DNA of 64,000 nucleotides from Siphonodentalium dalli (lineage: Eukaryota > Mollusca > Scaphopoda > Gadilida > Siphonodentaliidae): assembly GCA_032622095.1 (NCBI GenBank), contig CP136067.1, positions 195,448,052 to 195,512,051 of the forward strand. Direction: 5' to 3'. The notes under the pieces are model-generated. The model saw only the letters and a program-made list of their open reading frames with translations. It had not been told where the DNA came from and did no database searches. Both the position numbers and the translations under genes were made by a program. Below, one piece after another: positions 11,616 to 19,600 of the stretch (position 1 is the stretch's first letter; each line of letters starts with the position of its first letter).

Positions 11616-12250
11616 ACAGGGCATAACTGTAACTATCACAATGTGGTCAAGGAGCCGGTTCCAATGATATCCATATTTGTATGGTTCTATTGAGACAGAC
11701 CGAAGATATTTTAGGCTGTTGAAGCTTTATTTGGCCGGTTTGTTGGGTAAAGGGTTAAGTGATTCTATTGTGATCGTGATGATATCTTTACTGCTTTCAG
11801 ACAGGATCTTGTTGATACGTTCTTTTGTTATGTCCTGAGTGGGGGCTTTCCCTGGTGGTATATTGGCGGATAGCCCTTTGGGGTTTACTCCGTTTGAAGC
11901 GCATGATTCGAGGAAATTGATTTGTAGGTTAATTCGTATTTCCTTTGTAGTTTTGTTACGGATGGCTTTATACAGATTGATGTTGTCCGTGGAAATGTCC
12001 GCCTTCGTGTATCTGGCGGGTTCAGTGGTATATGGTGGTGCCGGGTCTGTGCGCTTTCTTTTGTTCCTGTTAGTGATAACAGTGGTTTCGGACGCGCTAT
12101 CAAGTAGCGAGTCCATGCTAATTGCGCTCGTGGATGGCTGTAACGAGGCCATTATTCGTTGCTGGTGGGTAAAAGTGAACGAATATAAGGAGAGGTGAGA
12201 AATGAATCTCCAGGGAAGATCACCAGCAGCGTATAATCCTTTGCGTAAAT

Positions 12251-12294
12251 GGTCTACTAGTTTCGGATTGTTATTATCCTTCGTCAGGACCTGT
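12251..12294 (-). ncRNA. Hammerhead-ribozyme-like motif
   Basis: Read on the minus strand: GGTC (stem I 5' strand), CTGACGA (core), an extra A, GGAT-AATAACA-ATCC (stem II), GAAA (core), CTAG as a minimal stem III, then TA, then GACC (stem I 3' strand). Type I hammerheads with very short stem III are known in Penelope-like elements, and this one lies about 100 bp upstream of the Penelope N-terminal start codon. The additional A after the CUGANGA box is not in the consensus and may weaken or abolish cleavage. The segment is also open in frame with the ORF, but the start at 12152 excludes it from the protein. Confidence 0.55.
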
Positions 12295-12392
12295 GGGTGT
12301 GAGAAAAGTAGCTTGCTGACTCGTTTATATAGCCCTTGGTGCGGCATCCTTCCATATGATTGGTTGAAACTGTTAAGGTCAAGGGGTTGTGA

Positions 12393-12775
12393 GTATGGTT
12401 CACTATTGTGGTTCACTGATGGGGGAATGGTTGTGGTTCACTGCTATGGTTCACTCGTGTTGGTTTCACTTGTGGTTCACTCATGTTGGTTCCATTTATG
12501 GTTCACTGTGTGGTTTCCATATCTGGTTCACTCAGTGGTTCACACCCTTATATGGTGGTGTCCAGAAAATTATTGTAGCTTGTGGTTCAAAGGGGGGTAG
12601 ACTATTGTGGTTCACTCCTAAGATTTGTTGTGGTTCACTAATTGTTGTGAGTTAGTTGATTATGATGGTTGAATAATGTGGTTCAGTGGGTATTGAACCA
12701 TAGTGGTTCACATATGTGGTTCACTCCTATTTGATAGAGGTATTAGGGTACCTGGTTCACTTGTCTGGTTCATTG
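12393..12775. repeat. Dispersed TGGTTCACT words
   Basis: TGGTTCACT or one-mismatch variants occur about 18 times in 380 bp at irregular spacing (for example TGTGGTTCACT, CTGGTTCACT). On the minus strand this is a cluster of AGTGAACCA upstream of the hammerhead and the Penelope ORF. It may be a promoter-type array or a decayed satellite. No fixed period was found. Confidence 0.7.
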
Positions 12776-13156
12776 AGTCGGGTGTGACTTCCAGGTATGA
12801 TAATCACGTGTGGTACACTGTGACGTCATTGCGATGTGGTTCGCGATAATGGGGACCAATAGTGGGCGGTCGTTGTTGCGTATTTTTAAACGCTCGTTCG
12901 TTTTGGATGAATGTTGAGTGGAGGAGTGGGCTAAGTACTAACCTTGGTTTCTTTTATGGGCTGTTTGGCGTTGTCGGCTTTGATATATGATCCCTGTTGT
13001 ATGGGAGCGGGGGGTTGAAAGTCGGTGCCGTAGGAAGGAAGAATTTGTCATGCTAACTTAGCAGCCAGACCTGTATTTACTCAATGAATACAGTGTCGTG
13101 ATAATGGCCCGAGTGGGCGTCAGGGAATGAATGGCTACCTTATTTGAGAAAAGTGT
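12776..13156. other. Unassigned region upstream of the Penelope fragment
   Basis: This G/T-rich plus strand includes CACGTGTGG and TGACGTCATTG (CRE-like). No open frame is convincing. Confidence 0.3.
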
Positions 13157-13817
13157 TTATTGTAAGAATAATGCGCGTCTTCTGCCAGGTTTATTTGTGT
13201 AGATAGAGTGTGATACGTTGTGTAGTCTTTTGTGGATGTCTTCTGCTGTTCTGCGATATGATGGTGGTGTGTGTCCGTGATGAGTTACGATGTATCTGCC
13301 ATGTAGTGGATGTGCGAAATCTTCTGTCACGTGTATTATGTTTTCGTGTCTGGTGGTGTCGTAAAATGATGCTGGTGCTGTATTTAGGTTGTTTGATGGA
13401 GGATCGGTGGGGGTGTATGCATCAAGCCAGTTTGTTGGTGTAGCTGAGTCTTCTTGGTTGTCATGTGGAGTTGAGTCTGATGAATGTTGTGGGTGCGGCA
13501 CCCAATGGCTGCATCCAGGCAGGTTTTCTGTTGGTGTTGACTCCGGGCTATAAATTAAGTTCGGGGAGGGCCATGCCGTGCTGGTGCAGTGAATGAGTAG
13601 CGCTAGTTCGTGCGTGTTCCCTTGTCGGCACATGGCTGCTGTGGGTTGACAGGTCTGCATTGGTGATGCCTGTCAACGCCGTGATATATCCACTACCGCG
13701 GCTCTCTCCTCTTGTTGGGGTATGCTCCAGAAATTCCACAGGTGAATACTCCATCAGAATGTGGCCTTCCCCAATGTCTGATGGTGTGCTGGGCGTTGGG
13801 GGTCGGCATACGTGCAA
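13157..13817 (-). CDS. Unrecognised C/A-rich open frames, minus strand
   Basis: Two overlapping frames (13548-13817 and 13157-13660) look like one protein broken by a frameshift near 13550. The first has SDIGEGHILMEYSPVEFLEH; the second ends HENIIHVTEDFAHPLHGRYI, VTHHGHTPPSYR. They are rich in T, S, P and H, with no motif I recognise. They lie between the GIY-YIG fragment and the Penelope N-terminal ORF, so they may be part of the same retroelement or a separate accessory ORF. They are just as likely a remnant. Confidence 0.3.
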
Positions 13818-13876
13818 TGTTAAAGATTCTAATCGTGCAAATCTGCGGTTGCAGGTACGGCATTGGTGGTTACGTA

Positions 13877-14089
13877 CAGTAATGCTCTAAGTAAGCGACT
13901 TCTTAACCACAGCAGAATTATGGGTAACTTTTCAGGATTTAGTCGGAAATATGGCTTGTTGCCATTCATCGGAAAGCTCTCCCCGAGAGCTTTCCGATGA
14001 ATGGCAACAAGCCATATTTCCGACTAAATCCTGAAAAGTTACCCATAATTCTGCTGTGGTTAAGAAGTCGCTTACTTAGAGCATTACTG
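13877..14089. mobile_element. Perfect 213 bp hairpin MITE (Tc1/mariner-like ends)
   Basis: The left arm begins CAGTAATGCTCTAAGTAAGC and the right arm is its exact reverse complement for about 104 bp, around the centre CTCCCCGAG. TA flanks both ends (13875-13876 and 14090-14091), the Tc1/mariner target. The absence of arm mismatches means it is young or arm-corrected. Diverged relatives occur at 16785-16865 and three times at 41575-42028. Confidence 0.9.
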
Positions 14090-14091
14090 TA

Positions 14092-14340
14092 TGCATCTGT
14101 GTATGTTCCTTATATGTCTAGTCCTTTCTGTGAAGGTGGTAGGGCATTGATCACAATTAAACGTGGCCATCCCTTTTTGGAATGTGGATAACGCAACGGG
14201 GCCGCTTCCCTGAGTCGGCGTTCCGTTTATGACGTCAGTCATTAGCAACCGGTGTGGCCGTAGTTGAATAGGAAGATAATAAAATAATAAAATATTAAGA
14301 GGAGAGGTGACTTAAAAGTCCTTCCTATTAAAGTGTGTTT
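14092..14340. other. Short unassigned interval
   Basis: It contains a CRE-like TATGACGTCAGTC. No gene was found. Confidence 0.3.
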
Positions 14341-14344
14341 CCCT

Positions 14345-14700
14345 AGTCTTGCGAACTTTGGTATTCGCATTGTTATCCGGGTTCCCGGACAGTATATCGA
14401 TAATCTGGTATGTGAGGTTACATAAATTATACTATGTCCAGGTAGGTTGTAGTGGAATGCGACAAGTGTGTCTCTGTGGTGTTTAATATCGGCGATGTGT
14501 TCTGATAGTCGTGTCTTAAAATTCCGTTTCGTTTCTCCCGTATATTGTTTATTGCATTTGCGTGTTTTGCAATTGGATCGTAATGGTGCTTTTTACCTCT
14601 TCTTTGTGACTGCTGTTGAACCATTTTTTTGTTATTAGATTTTGGCATGTGACGCAGTTGTTCTTCTCGCATGGAAAATGTATTTTTGCCTTTCGGACCA
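14345..14700 (-). pseudogene. Penelope-type GIY-YIG endonuclease fragment
   Basis: One minus frame gives RKAKIHFPCEKNNCVTCQN, a CxxC-type linker. After a frameshift near 14575 another frame reads CKTRKCNKQYTGETKRNFKT, RLSEHIADIKHHRDTLVAFH and YNLPGHSIIYV. This matches the CxxCxxxYxGET...R..EH.....H....A.HF...H pattern of the GIY-YIG domain at the C terminus of Penelope-like retroelements. The GIY-YIG nuclease nicks the target for reverse transcription. It lies upstream, on the minus strand, of the N-terminal ORF at 12152-10554. That order fits a truncated leading copy in tandem with a second copy. The fragment is broken by at least one frameshift and by the palindrome insertion at 14728. Confidence 0.65.
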
Positions 14701-14727
14701 CCCACCTACCCCGGCATACCTTGTTGG

Positions 14728-14781
14728 GCCAATGCATTCTCCCGATGAGAGACTCGCATATATATAAGAGAATGCATTGGC
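14728..14781. repeat. Solo palindrome, internal deletion
   Basis: GCCAATGCATTCTC, a shortened middle (CCGATGAGA), then CTCGCATATATATAAGAGAATGC split over the arm and ending ATTGGC. It is the same family as the 69 bp palindrome but outside any TTAA element, next to the GIY-YIG fragment. Confidence 0.85.
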
Positions 14782-14849
14782 TCATGGTTATCGCAAAATT
14801 TCAGGAAGCGCGAGTCATGGAAGGGTTAATGCCCACTCTTCATGATGAG

Positions 14850-14968
14850 CCAATTTATTAATATAATTTTACTCATTCTGGTTACTAAGTACTGAACCTT
14901 TGATCATTTTATTAATATAATTTTACTCATTCTGGTTACTAATTACTGAACCTTTGATCATTTTATTT
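14850..14968. repeat. 65 bp direct duplication
   Basis: TTTATTAATATAATTTTACT through CCTTTGATCA appears twice in a row, with one difference (AAGTACTG / AATTACTG). It directly precedes a possible splice acceptor. Confidence 0.85.
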
Positions 14969-14972
14969 TCAG

Positions 14973-15049
14973 AAGTTTGCCTCGATATCAAATAGTCTGA
15001 AGAAATGAGGTGCACTCAGAAATATTACAGGCTTAAACCACCTTACAGA
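14973..15049 (+). CDS. Possible first coding exon (weak)
   Basis: ATTTTATTTTCAG at 14960-14972 is a good acceptor and AGAGTGAGTATG at 15047-15058 a good donor. All three frames are closed just before ATG at 15005. From there MRCTQKYYRLKPPYR runs to the donor in phase 0. This would be a 5'UTR-plus-start exon. The protein is not recognised and the exon may be fortuitous. Confidence 0.3.
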
Positions 15050-15760
15050 GTGAGTATGCTCTCTATTTATTCATGGGAACCTTTCCCCCCTACAAAATAT
15101 ATACCTGCGATATCTAATTATGTCAAACATCTGTTTGTTAAATAATTAATCGAGTGAAATAGTTTGGGCACAGCGTTTGAGTTTATAGGACGGGCGGGTT
15201 AGGGAGCCAACTGGAAACATGTATATCCATTGTATTTTTGTGTGGCATTTTAGATTGGTGATCGAGGACAGACTGTTGTGGAAAAACACATCCATTATAT
15301 GTTTGGTTCCTAGATGAATGCATGCTACAGCCTATTGTGGGCATATCTATTACATCAATTCACAAGCATACCGATATACTTTCCACTATGGTTATACATG
15401 TATGTCTTTAAGGTTAAGTGCTACAAAACCTATTAATATACTAGTAGTTCTTACTTTTACTTTTGATCCTATCAAATTAGGGCAATTAGGCTTTGAAAGT
15501 ATTGTGCAAGTGGGGGGGGGGGGGGGGGGTCATTGAGTGTATATGGTATGGGAACAAATGCCAAATATTGGAATCGGACATGGCCAATTGTGCCTCTAGA
15601 TTATCGGAAATCAGTCCAAGATGCCTTTTCGTTATCGGAACATTGCTAACCGTTTGTCGGATCTCAATGAAATATGGTATGGATGTTCACTAATACGAGG
15701 ACATTCAATGGAGTGTTCTGTTTGGGTTTTCCATTCTAGACTTATTCATCTTTGTCTATC
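15050..15760. other. Unassigned interval with an 18 bp poly(G) run
   Basis: The G18 tract is at 15512-15529. No other feature is recognised. Confidence 0.4.
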
Positions 15761-15764
15761 TTAA

Positions 15765-16180
15765 CCCTTTCAGTGCCAGGGGCCGATTTCATCGGCCCTA
15801 ATTTATGGTCTGTAAAATCGGCCCTAAAAAAATTCAAAAACAATTTGGGTTGAATTTTTTTGGGTATGCTTAAGCATGCTATGGCGAATTTAAAAACAAA
15901 CTGGATAAAACCTTAGGGGCATGTTTTAACTCATAACTATCACCAAGTATTCATAGTAATAATTTTGATGCCCATGAAAAACGTAAGATTCCCTGGCATT
16001 ATACCTACAAAATAAGTCTGTTAAAGTATATAAGAACAAAATATTAAAATTGTAAAAAAATAATAACAAATGATGAAAAATTGTTAGGCCAATGCATTTA
16101 GGTCGACTCGCATATATAAGAGAATGCATTGGCAAAGGGTATATGGGTTGATACAAAAATCGGACTTGGCACTGAAAGGG
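15765..16180. mobile_element. Second TTAA MITE family (CCCTTTCAGTGCC ends)
   Basis: The inverted ends are CCCTTTCAGTGCC and GGCACTGAAAGGG, flanked by TTAA at 15761-15764 and 16181-16184. It is 416 bp and non-coding. Apart from the CCCTTT start its ends differ from the family at 8023. It also contains a shortened copy of the 69 bp palindrome (16088-16133). A decayed copy of its right end lies at 59657-59700. Confidence 0.88.
16088..16133. repeat. Palindrome copy inside the second TTAA family
   Basis: GCCAATGCATTTAGGTCGAC followed by TCGCATATATAAGAGAATGC and ATTGGC. The left arm is shortened; the right arm matches copies A-D exactly. Confidence 0.88.
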
Positions 16181-16312
16181 TTAAAATGCTGATTTTTGGG
16201 TCACACTAGGTTATAGGTATGCTCTTAACTAGGCGGTATGCCACATGGGGGTGTGCACCGGACCACAGTTCATCTCTTGTTAAATATAGTGTGTTTCTTT
16301 TTCGCCTTTTAG

Positions 16313-16404
16313 ATGCAGTTAGTGTGAATAATTCTTTAGACTGGCCGACTGAGAATGAGGTAGTGAATGCATGCAGTGAAACTGTTTCTGAAATATTCCG
16401 ATGA
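16313..16404 (+). CDS. Possible terminal coding exon (weak)
   Basis: A pyrimidine-rich acceptor (TTTCTTTTTCGCCTTTTAG) ends at 16312. The frame then reads AVSVNNSLDWPTENEVVNAC and SETVSEIFR to a TGA at 16402-16404. A poly(A) signal follows 60 bp later. This is a coherent last exon, but the protein is not recognised and its other exons are not certain. It may belong with 14973-15049. Confidence 0.35.
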
Positions 16405-16466
16405 CTGGAAGGAAGCTGAGGTGATGAGAGAACTTATATTAAGTGTTTCTAACGTGTTGAATATTG

Positions 16467-16472
16467 AATAAA
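16467..16472 (+). terminator. AATAAA polyadenylation signal
   Basis: AATAAA lies 63 bp after the stop codon at 16404, followed by a T-rich stretch (TGTGTTTTTTTTTCAT) about 20-30 bp downstream, the usual order for mRNA 3' end formation. Confidence 0.45.
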
Positions 16473-16574
16473 TTATATGAGATGACATGTGTTTTTTTTT
16501 TCATATATTCAGCTTGCTGCTTAGTTTCTTCTATTATTCATAGTCTGAAATGACAGTGGATTCAATTCTCTTTG

Positions 16575-16680
16575 GTACAGTAATGCCCAGTGTTCGCGCT
16601 GTCGGTAGCCAAATTAGCCAATGGCTAATCTTTTTCGAATTTGGCTAATAAAAATTTCATTTGGCTAAACTTTTTTTTTT
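16575..16680. repeat. hAT-like terminal fragment with TTGGCTAA words
   Basis: CAGTGTTCGCGC at about 16589 resembles a hAT-type end. It is followed by four imperfect (TT)AGCCAA/TTGGCTAA words. No partner end was found. Confidence 0.3.
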
Positions 16681-16784
16681 ACCCCAAATGGAGACTGAAA
16701 GCATGGAATCAGAAAGCTAATTAATAAAAGCGCTCAATAGATCGACATTCAAGACGAAGTTAGGTGACGAAAGTATGTTGCCAT

Positions 16785-16865
16785 TCATCGGAAAGATCAC
16801 AGTGGGAGCTTTCCGATAAATGGCAAAAAGCCATATTTCCGACTAAATCCTGAAAAGTTACCCAT
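16785..16865. repeat. Diverged centre of the 213 bp hairpin MITE
   Basis: GTTGCCATTCATCGGAAAGA, GAGCTTTCCGATAAATGGCA and CCATATTTCCGACTAAATCC match the middle and right arm of 13877-14089, but the outer arms are missing. Confidence 0.75.
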
Positions 16866-16879
16866 AAGTAAGACTGTCT

Positions 16880-17148
16880 CGGACCAAATTTGCATACGAA
16901 GATGGATAATTCTAAAATCAAGTGACTTTTTTGTGTCAGATATTTGACAAACCGGCAAAATTTCGTTGAGCAAAATGTTGATAAATAACAGGTTTTGGGC
17001 AATTTTATACTATATTTCACTGTGGTTTATAGCATTATTTTGGTTAATTAATCGATTCTGATAACTGAAGCGGCATTTAAAAAAAAATTGTTGTTGGAAT
17101 CTGATGATATGGGGACCATCGAATCGGATTGAGTACCTTTAAAAAAAT
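16880..17148. repeat. Partial MITE of the AGGTACTCAATCCG family
   Basis: GATGGATAATTCTAAAATCA and the right end CGGATTGAGTACCTTTA are shared with the complete element at 23741-24208. The left end is not present. Confidence 0.6.
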
Positions 17149-17202
17149 AGCTTGAGTTCCCACCTTTACAAAATAATTAATTTGTTCCTTATCTCATTTC
17201 AG

Positions 17203-17335
17203 TGAGGGATTCAATGTCCTGCTGTATGGTCTTGGGTCAAAGAGGCCGCTGATAGAAGAATTCAGAAAAACTGTTCTCAAAGACTTCTCCCATGTCGTAA
17301 TTAATGGATATTTTCCAAGCTTAACACTGAAACAT
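17203..17335 (+). CDS. ORC2: Origin recognition complex subunit 2, one internal exon
   Basis: Between a good acceptor (TTATCTCATTTCAG) and a good donor (CAT followed by GTAAGG) the frame reads [40 protein letters not shown] and TLKH. The [11 protein letters not shown] and VVINGYFP blocks are the conserved core of ORC2, a subunit of the origin recognition complex that marks replication origins in the nucleus. The exon is 133 bp and enters with one base of a split codon. No other ORC2 exon was found in about 2 kb upstream or several kb downstream. The flanking introns are therefore long and full of repeats, or this is an isolated exon copy. The sequence has no stop or frameshift. Confidence 0.8.
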
Positions 17336-17535
17336 GTAAGGGTTTTATATATTTATTTAAAATAAATTCCCTGTATATATCTCCCAGTTCACCTTTCAAC
17401 CTCTAAAGGTCTCAGTCCTCAGTCAATGTCTCTGGGTAAACAATTGTTCTCAAAGTCAAATTATTCGTGGTCTGTGTAAACACAAAATGCTAGACTTCTA
17501 TATATGTATCAGTATGTTTTCAAGTTGAGGAAATA
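17336..17535. other. ORC2 intronic sequence
   Basis: AT-rich sequence after the donor; nothing else is recognised. Confidence 0.4.
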
Positions 17536-17818
17536 AGGCCTGTGTTCACGATTGTCCCGTATCGAATAAATCCGCCAGGAATGGTGCAATGTACCGCATA
17601 CTCAGGGTTGTGTTTGGCAATAACGCCTGTCAGAACAGTGTATCATTGTAACATTGTGGTAACTCTAGATACATAATACTCATCGGACTGAATGGCAATG
17701 AAATCACAGCATCAACGATGTCGAACTCCGTACAGTTGGTAACAACACGGGTAACGCAGTGAGTAGTGTTCATGGCACACGACAGAGACAGCTCAAACGG
17801 AACACAATCGTTGATAAA
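17536..17818 (-). pseudogene. Cysteine- and sequon-rich coding relic
   Basis: One minus frame is open from 17818 to a stop at 17632 (FINDCVPFELSLSCAMNTTH, CVTRVVTNCTEFDIVDAV, SLPFSPMSIMYLELPQCYND). Just after it another frame continues as LTGVIAKHNPEYAVHCTIPG and GFIRYGTIVNTG. Regular cysteines and three N-glycosylation sequons suggest an extracellular protein broken by one frameshift. The family is not recognised; a chance open frame is possible. Confidence 0.3.
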
Positions 17819-18540
17819 TTATGCGTCGCTGCAGCGTAACTTGTGTCTTCAACATTCTTCAAACTCGTAGTCATTCGTTGAAACAATTTTCAATATAAAC
17901 AATAAAATATAATAGTATAAACAGAGTAAAAATATAATCGAACGTCCAACTGTCAAAATTATTTTGAAATGACGTGAAGGTCAAGGCTGTTCCAGTTGTG
18001 AGATATGTTGTAATTTCCGGATTAAATCGACACCGGAGACCGGAAAGCCGGGTAGTCGCTGTGCGGGGAATAATTACTTATTATGCTTATAATATCCCGT
18101 TGGCCGAGAGGTTATGCGTGACTGCCGACTCAAATGGGAACATCTTATCATCTGCATAACTGCACCAGATGTCAATGTCACATATGTTGAAACAAAGAGT
18201 CACGCTTTGTGCTATATACGGCTGTAGGCCTTCTGAGTACGGACCAACTTCACCACACTAGCAGTCGGCCATTATTCATAATTGAAACTCAGAGATTGAT
18301 GCATCGATCAGAACAACTGTATCTCGAAGTTTCAAACACTGTATGATGTTCCACGATTGTGAATGATAATTGTATGGTATTTGTGATATTCCCGTTATAA
18401 TTTGTCCACTTCAAAATGGTCATAACGTTATCGGCCGGCACTCGACGTCATAACGTCATTATCAATAAAGATGTTACCCCCCCCTAGATATTGAGCGTTG
18501 CTCCGTTGTATTGTCTTTAATTGTATTGAAGGTGTAGATA
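17819..18540. other. Unassigned interval
   Basis: A tRNA A-box-like stretch (TTGGCCGAGAGGTTATGCGT near 18099) has no B box and no cloverleaf. No gene is supported. Confidence 0.3.
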
Positions 18541-18584
18541 ATCCGCCCGGCCTCAAAATTAAAGTAGACACTATATATATATAG

Positions 18585-18620
18585 CCACATCGCGACCTGA
18601 GTTCCAATCTGTTCTAAGTG
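18585..18620. repeat. Short dispersed repeat shared with 24255-24290
   Basis: CGCGACCTGAGTTCCAATCT followed by GTTCTAAGT occurs here on the plus strand and again, inverted, at about 24255-24290. Confidence 0.65.
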
Positions 18621-19600
18621 CATTTTTTATGATTTTGACTTTTGAGTAAATCGATTTTCAAAGTTTGAATTGCCGTCACAACTGAAATGTATGGTTTACA
18701 GTGGAAAATTTAATAATGTATTGCGTCAACATTGGTAGGAAATTAGTTCACGTATACTCACCAAAGTTTTGTAATCTACCAGATGAACGGAGCTGTCCTA
18801 CCTGCGTATTGGAAATTAGCAATATATATAATTGCCAGGTTTAATATGAACTCAGTTGATCACCCCATTCATTAAAGTTGGTCTTTTGACACACTCATTT
18901 CAGCTGCTACGCCAACATTTGGATACCATCAATGTGTTCATCATTGAACACCATATTAGTAGCTTCCAGCCACACAACCTCCAACAATAGCGTGAACGGC
19001 TATGTGGTTACCATAGCGCAATTAATGCACGTTGCTAAGAAGGATAGGTGGCCAAATGATCCAGAAGTGTTCACTCACTCAATCTACTGTGCTACGGGCG
19101 TCCCTGTTTGTATCAATGGCAATTTGAACATGGACAACTTGTGGCAGCTATGATTGTTCCAAGAGCACATGCGTTGGTTTTGTTTCGCCAAAAGTGCTTC
19201 CAATGTAGACGCTCATGTATATATAGCTGGCATATGCATCAGCATTGGATATGCATGTACACCTTGGTAACCGCATCTACTATTTAAGCTGGAGTAAGAA
19301 TCTATCTTCAAATTTACTTTTTTTGTCTAGATCAATCGGGGGTGTTATCTGAAATTTTTCTCATACAGTTTTTCCATGCGAGAGGGCCATTGTTTGTTGA
19401 TTCGACAGTTCATTATATATTAATAGTACGGTGTTCATTTTCGTTCCGACTGCCTGGCCTGAAAGTGTGATGATCAGGTTGGCTTTGTATGTTGTTTGTG
19501 CACCAATGTTGATACTTTACTGTGAGGAATAGCAATGTGCTGTTGAACGCACATTGAAGGTAGTGAAAAATACATGTTTCACATTGATTGATGTTGTGAA
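18621..19600. other. Unassigned interval with one coding-like frame
   Basis: A 73-codon plus frame at 18932-19153 (including NGYVVTIAQLMHVAKKDRW) begins shortly after an acceptor-like CTCATTTCAG at 18893-18902. No homology is recognised, so it is not called. Confidence 0.25.

Larger units (their letters stand above)
11373..11754. mobile_element. piggyBac-like MITE, copy 2, inserted in the Penelope ORF
   Basis: The ends are again CCCTTTACCCAACA and TGTTGGGTAAAGGG, with TTAA at 11369-11372 and 11755-11758. It is the reverse complement of 8023-8414. It carries the palindrome twice (11399-11467 and 11547-11615). Removing the element plus one TTAA joins ITIESL to KVEKDST in frame, so it landed in a previously continuous ORF. 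Confidence 0.9.
10554..12152 (-). pseudogene. Penelope-like element, N-terminal ORF fragment
   Basis: The frame starts at ATG 12152 (MASLQPSTSAISMDSLLDSA) and reads to ITIESL, where a TTAA MITE (11373-11754) interrupts it. It resumes as KVEKDSTNESLSRLRTNW. A frameshift near 11190-11210 moves it to the frame with NTNSPISKGRQPPSRPNFS. It then continues to VNVSDHPLTPAEENILAKGL, TFCATP and DDIKHFFRRLSLKCKYAD. A last frame change near 10700 leads into KSKHSHPVGLDPLLDALYRL and stops near 10554. The block LTPAEENILAKGL...CATP...FFRRLRLK is a signature I associate with the N-terminal region of GIY-YIG-containing Penelope-like retroelements. The reverse transcriptase catalytic part (YxDD motif) is absent, so the copy is truncated. 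Confidence 0.65.

Noticed and set aside
12202-12655. Plus-strand frames of 88-132 codons rich in W, F and V
   Set aside because: They are translations of the TGGTTCACT word cluster and antisense to the Penelope leader.
18094-18140. tRNA-like A box (GGCCGAGAGGTTA)
   Set aside because: No B box, anticodon stem or acceptor pairing could be formed; at most a tRNA-derived SINE scrap.
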